Below, in pieces: positions 61,550-64,000 of a DNA stretch of 64,000 nt (positions are counted from its first letter, which is position 1; each line of letters begins with the position of its first letter). This DNA is from Prochlorococcus sp. AG-347-J20. Lineage in GTDB: Bacteria > Cyanobacteriota > Cyanobacteriia > PCC-6307 > Cyanobiaceae. A model generated the notes under the pieces. It ran no database searches and was not told where the DNA came from. It saw nothing but the letters and a program-made list of their open reading frames with translations. The stretch spans positions 21,859-85,858 of the forward strand of contig QCBW01000007.1 of the NCBI GenBank assembly GCA_003281485.1, read 5' to 3'. A program made the translations under genes and the position numbers.

Positions 61550-63883
61550 GTGACTGTTGCACCAAATAAAGCTTCTTCTGGAAGCAATTCTAAAAATCTT
61601 AAAAAAGATGATTTTCCAACCACTGCTCCAGCTGCTTATCCAGTTTTTTTTAGATCTTACAGTAGGAAAACTTCCTCTGGCAAAAGAGAGAACTGGAGCG
61701 AAGTAGGAGAAAGAAATTTATCAGGCTTAAAAGAATTAGGAAAACTTTCTGTTGAAGAATTGACCCTAATGAGAGAGATGCAAAGCAACCAAAAAGCCCA
61801 ACCATCAGGGAGATGGTTATGGATTGGAGGAACTCCATGGATTAATAAAAACCAAAATTTCTCTGGGGCATACAACTGCACTTCAACAAACTTAATTGAT
61901 TGGGAAGCCTTTGCTTTGATGATGGACTTAGCAATGATGGGATGTGGAACAGGTGCAATAATTGAGCCTCATTTTATAAATAATCTACCTACGGTAATAA
62001 ACAAAATAAATATTAAATCAGTCAGTGAAGTTGGAATAACTCCTAAAGATCAAAGAGAAGAAAAATCATCATTACAAATCAAAGGGAAAGATCTTCATAT
62101 CAAAGTTGGAGATAGCAGAAGAGGGTGGGTAGATAGTTATAAATATCTTCTTGAGGCATCAAGCAATGAAAGTCTTGAAAGAGAAATTGATGTTTATATT
62201 AATTTAGAAGATATTAGGCCTGCTGGAGAATCATTAAAAGGTTTTGGTGGTATGGCAAATCCTATCAAATTGAAAGATCTCTACTCCAGAGTCGCATCAC
62301 TTCTTGGAAAGGCAATTGGCAGGAAATTAAGTACAGTAGAGTGTTGTTTATTGATTGATGAAGCTGCAGTAACCATAGTTGCAGGGAATATAAGAAGAAG
62401 TGCTGGAATGAGACAATTTGCTTCAGATGACAAGGAAGCAGCATCTGCAAAAGAAAATTTATGGAGCCAAGATGAGAATGGTAATTGGAGAATAGATCCT
62501 GAAAAAGATGCCCTAAGGATGGCTAATCATACTAGGGTTTACCATACAAAACCCACTTACCAAACTGTTTTAGATGCTGTAACAAAACAATTCCATTCAG
62601 GAGAGGGAGCTATTCAATTTGCTCCAGAAGCAATCGCAAGGTCAAATGCAGATATTCTCTTAGATGATGAATTGAGAAAGGAATTTATTGAAATTTACTC
62701 AGAACAAGGTAAGGATGAAGCAAGAAATTGGCTAAATAATAGTTATGGACCATTTTCTGAAGAAGAGTTAGACCATAGGATGAGCCGATATGGACTTAAC
62801 CCCTGTGGTGAGATCTTGGGGAATGATTTCCACTGCAATTTGGCTGAAGTTCATTTAAATCAGATTGACCCAGATAATTTTGAAGAGCAAAAAAAAGCTT
62901 TTAAAGCAGCAGCTCTCTCTGTAGCATGCTTACTAAATCATGAATTTGAAGTTGAGCGTTACAGAAAAAGTAGAGAATATGATCCTATTGTAGGGGTAAG
63001 TTTCACTGGATTATTTGATTTTTGTGTACATGCTTTTGGGACACCATGGTTGAAGTGGTGGGAAGCAGGAAGGCCAAATAATGAAGAAGGAAAGGCTTTC
63101 AAGGAGAAGGAAGCTAAATTCCTTGATTCTTGGAGAAAAATAGTTAAAGAAACTGTCTGGGAATATTGTGATAAACATCATCTAAGAAGACCAAATCGAT
63201 GTACAACTGTTCAACCAGCTGGGACTAAGAGTCTTCTAACAGGAGCAGCGCCAGGATGGCATCCGCCAAAGGCTCAAAGATTCATTAGAAGAATAACTTT
63301 TAGGAAAAATGATCCAATCGCTTTAGCTTGCATGGATTATGGTTACTCAGTTGTGCCATCTCAATCTGATAAAGATGAAAATGGCTGCTTACTTGATAAT
63401 CCATTCGACCCAAGATGTACAGAGTGGTTAGTTGAAATACCAACAGAAGTTAGCTGGGCAAATATTGAGGGTGCAGACCAAATAGACATAAACAACTTTT
63501 CAGCATTAGCCCAATTTGATTTTTATATGCAAGTACAGAAGTTTTATACAGAGCATAATACTTCTGCAACCGTAGAATTTAGAGAAAATGAAATCGAGGA
63601 TCTAGCGCAAGCTATTCATAATGCAATAGAGAATAATGAAGGATATATATCTGCGGCATTATTAGCTCGATTTAGTGCTAACGCAACTTTCCCGAGATTG
63701 CCTTTTGAACCAATAACTAAAGAGGAATATATATCATTGCAAAATAAAGTAATAGAAAGGAAAGTTAATAACGATTTCTTTGACGCTCTCAATAAATATG
63801 ATGTTGGAGAACTATCTGAAGCCGGGCCAGCTGGGTGTGATTCAGATAAGTGCCTCCTTCCACTAGCTAAACCGAAAGATTAA
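61550..63883 (+). CDS. nrdJ: Adenosylcobalamin-dependent ribonucleotide reductase (class II)
   Basis: 777-aa monomeric B12-dependent reductase of the Lactobacillus RTPR type, making dNTPs without oxygen. GAYNCTSTNL (first redox Cys), LNPCGEILGNDFHC with the radical Cys and the second redox Cys (HCNLAEVHL), the late RRPNRCTTVQPAGTKSLLTG, and a C-terminal swinging pair GCDSDKC (Cys-x4-Cys). GTG start at 61550. This B12 need is typical of Prochlorococcus, which makes its own (pseudo)cobalamin. No thioredoxin gene next to it. Confidence 0.96.
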   Translation: MTVAPNKASSGSNSKNLKKDDFPTTAPAAYPVFFRSYSRKTSSGKRENWSEVGERNLSGLKELGKLSVEELTLMREMQSNQKAQPSGRWLWIGGTPWINKNQNFSGAYNCTSTNLIDWEAFALMMDLAMMGCGTGAIIEPHFINNLPTVINKINIKSVSEVGITPKDQREEKSSLQIKGKDLHIKVGDSRRGWVDSYKYLLEASSNESLEREIDVYINLEDIRPAGESLKGFGGMANPIKLKDLYSRVASLLGKAIGRKLSTVECCLLIDEAAVTIVAGNIRRSAGMRQFASDDKEAASAKENLWSQDENGNWRIDPEKDALRMANHTRVYHTKPTYQTVLDAVTKQFHSGEGAIQFAPEAIARSNADILLDDELRKEFIEIYSEQGKDEARNWLNNSYGPFSEEELDHRMSRYGLNPCGEILGNDFHCNLAEVHLNQIDPDNFEEQKKAFKAAALSVACLLNHEFEVERYRKSREYDPIVGVSFTGLFDFCVHAFGTPWLKWWEAGRPNNEEGKAFKEKEAKFLDSWRKIVKETVWEYCDKHHLRRPNRCTTVQPAGTKSLLTGAAPGWHPPKAQRFIRRITFRKNDPIALACMDYGYSVVPSQSDKDENGCLLDNPFDPRCTEWLVEIPTEVSWANIEGADQIDINNFSALAQFDFYMQVQKFYTEHNTSATVEFRENEIEDLAQAIHNAIENNEGYISAALLARFSANATFPRLPFEPITKEEYISLQNKVIERKVNNDFFDALNKYDVGELSEAGPAGCDSDKCLLPLAKPKD

Positions 63884-63971
63884 GTTTTAAATTATTTGTA
63901 AATAAAAAATATAAATTAGTTTTTAAAAATTTAATTTATGGCTACCTCTTAAATAGGGACATAAATTATTT

Positions 63972-64000
63972 ATGACAATCAGCTTAAACATTGGGAACTT
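63972..64000 (+). CDS. Start of a possible gene cut by the window edge
   Basis: An ATG at 63972 opens a frame of nine codons (TISLNIGN) to the end of the window, about 90 bp after nrdJ on the same strand. Too little sequence to assign. Confidence 0.35.

Overview
This window is very AT-rich, gene-dense and single-replicon-like. It most likely comes from a high-light-adapted Prochlorococcus. The reasons are the low GC, many tiny genes, TTG/GTG starts and weak ribosome binding sites. The gene set fits too: pcyA, petN, thf1/psb29, an Hli (high-light-inducible) protein, a B12-dependent monomeric-type ribonucleotide reductase (nrdJ), devBCA, pstCAB, phnDCE and a 6S RNA next to purK. No tRNA, rRNA, transposase, integrase or CRISPR array was seen.

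Layout. 0-9.6 kb is core: devBCA exporter, pcyA, an M16 peptidase pair, a SipA-like regulator, ftsH, clpP and thf1. 9.6-16.4 kb is a run of small, mostly unrecognised genes with petN, a DUF2103 protein, a DUF2130 coiled-coil protein and an IF2_N-like protein. 16.4-22.2 kb is a four-gene DNA-repair operon (MBL-fold exonuclease, ATP-dependent ligase, Lhr-like helicase, metallophosphoesterase). 22.4-27.5 kb has small genes, pstB-pstA-pstC (no pstS in the window) with a possible Pho box, and a K+ channel. 27.6-39.8 kb is an accessory zone of about 40 small genes with an SDR oxidoreductase, an Hli protein, a stand-alone NAD+-ligase adenylation domain, two DUF1651 operons behind LexA-like boxes, a candidate small RNA, a DnaA-box-like cluster and an odd element carrying a 16S-3'-end-like sequence. 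39.9-64 kb is core metabolism again: 6S RNA, purK, aroB, midA-like, a TPM protein, a metallophosphoesterase, nadA, ctpA, ispG, a family-4-type UDG, an aminotransferase, phnDCE, SGNH hydrolase, DUF92 kinase, rsmE, DUF3531, an ABC ATPase, hslO, a CPP1-like protein, prfC, a methyltransferase and nrdJ.

How the genes fit together. Phosphorus scavenging appears twice (Pst and Phn). Thylakoid upkeep is spread over FtsH, ClpP, Thf1, TPM and CtpA. DNA repair is unusually rich: an ATP-ligase operon, a UDG that seems to have lost three of four Fe-S ligands, and a putative SOS-linked neighbourhood (36.7-39.8 kb). In that neighbourhood two DUF1651 operons with near-identical LexA-like operators flank a truncated NAD+ ligase. 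It is the best candidate for an undescribed system here. Function names rest on motifs read by eye; no database search was run.
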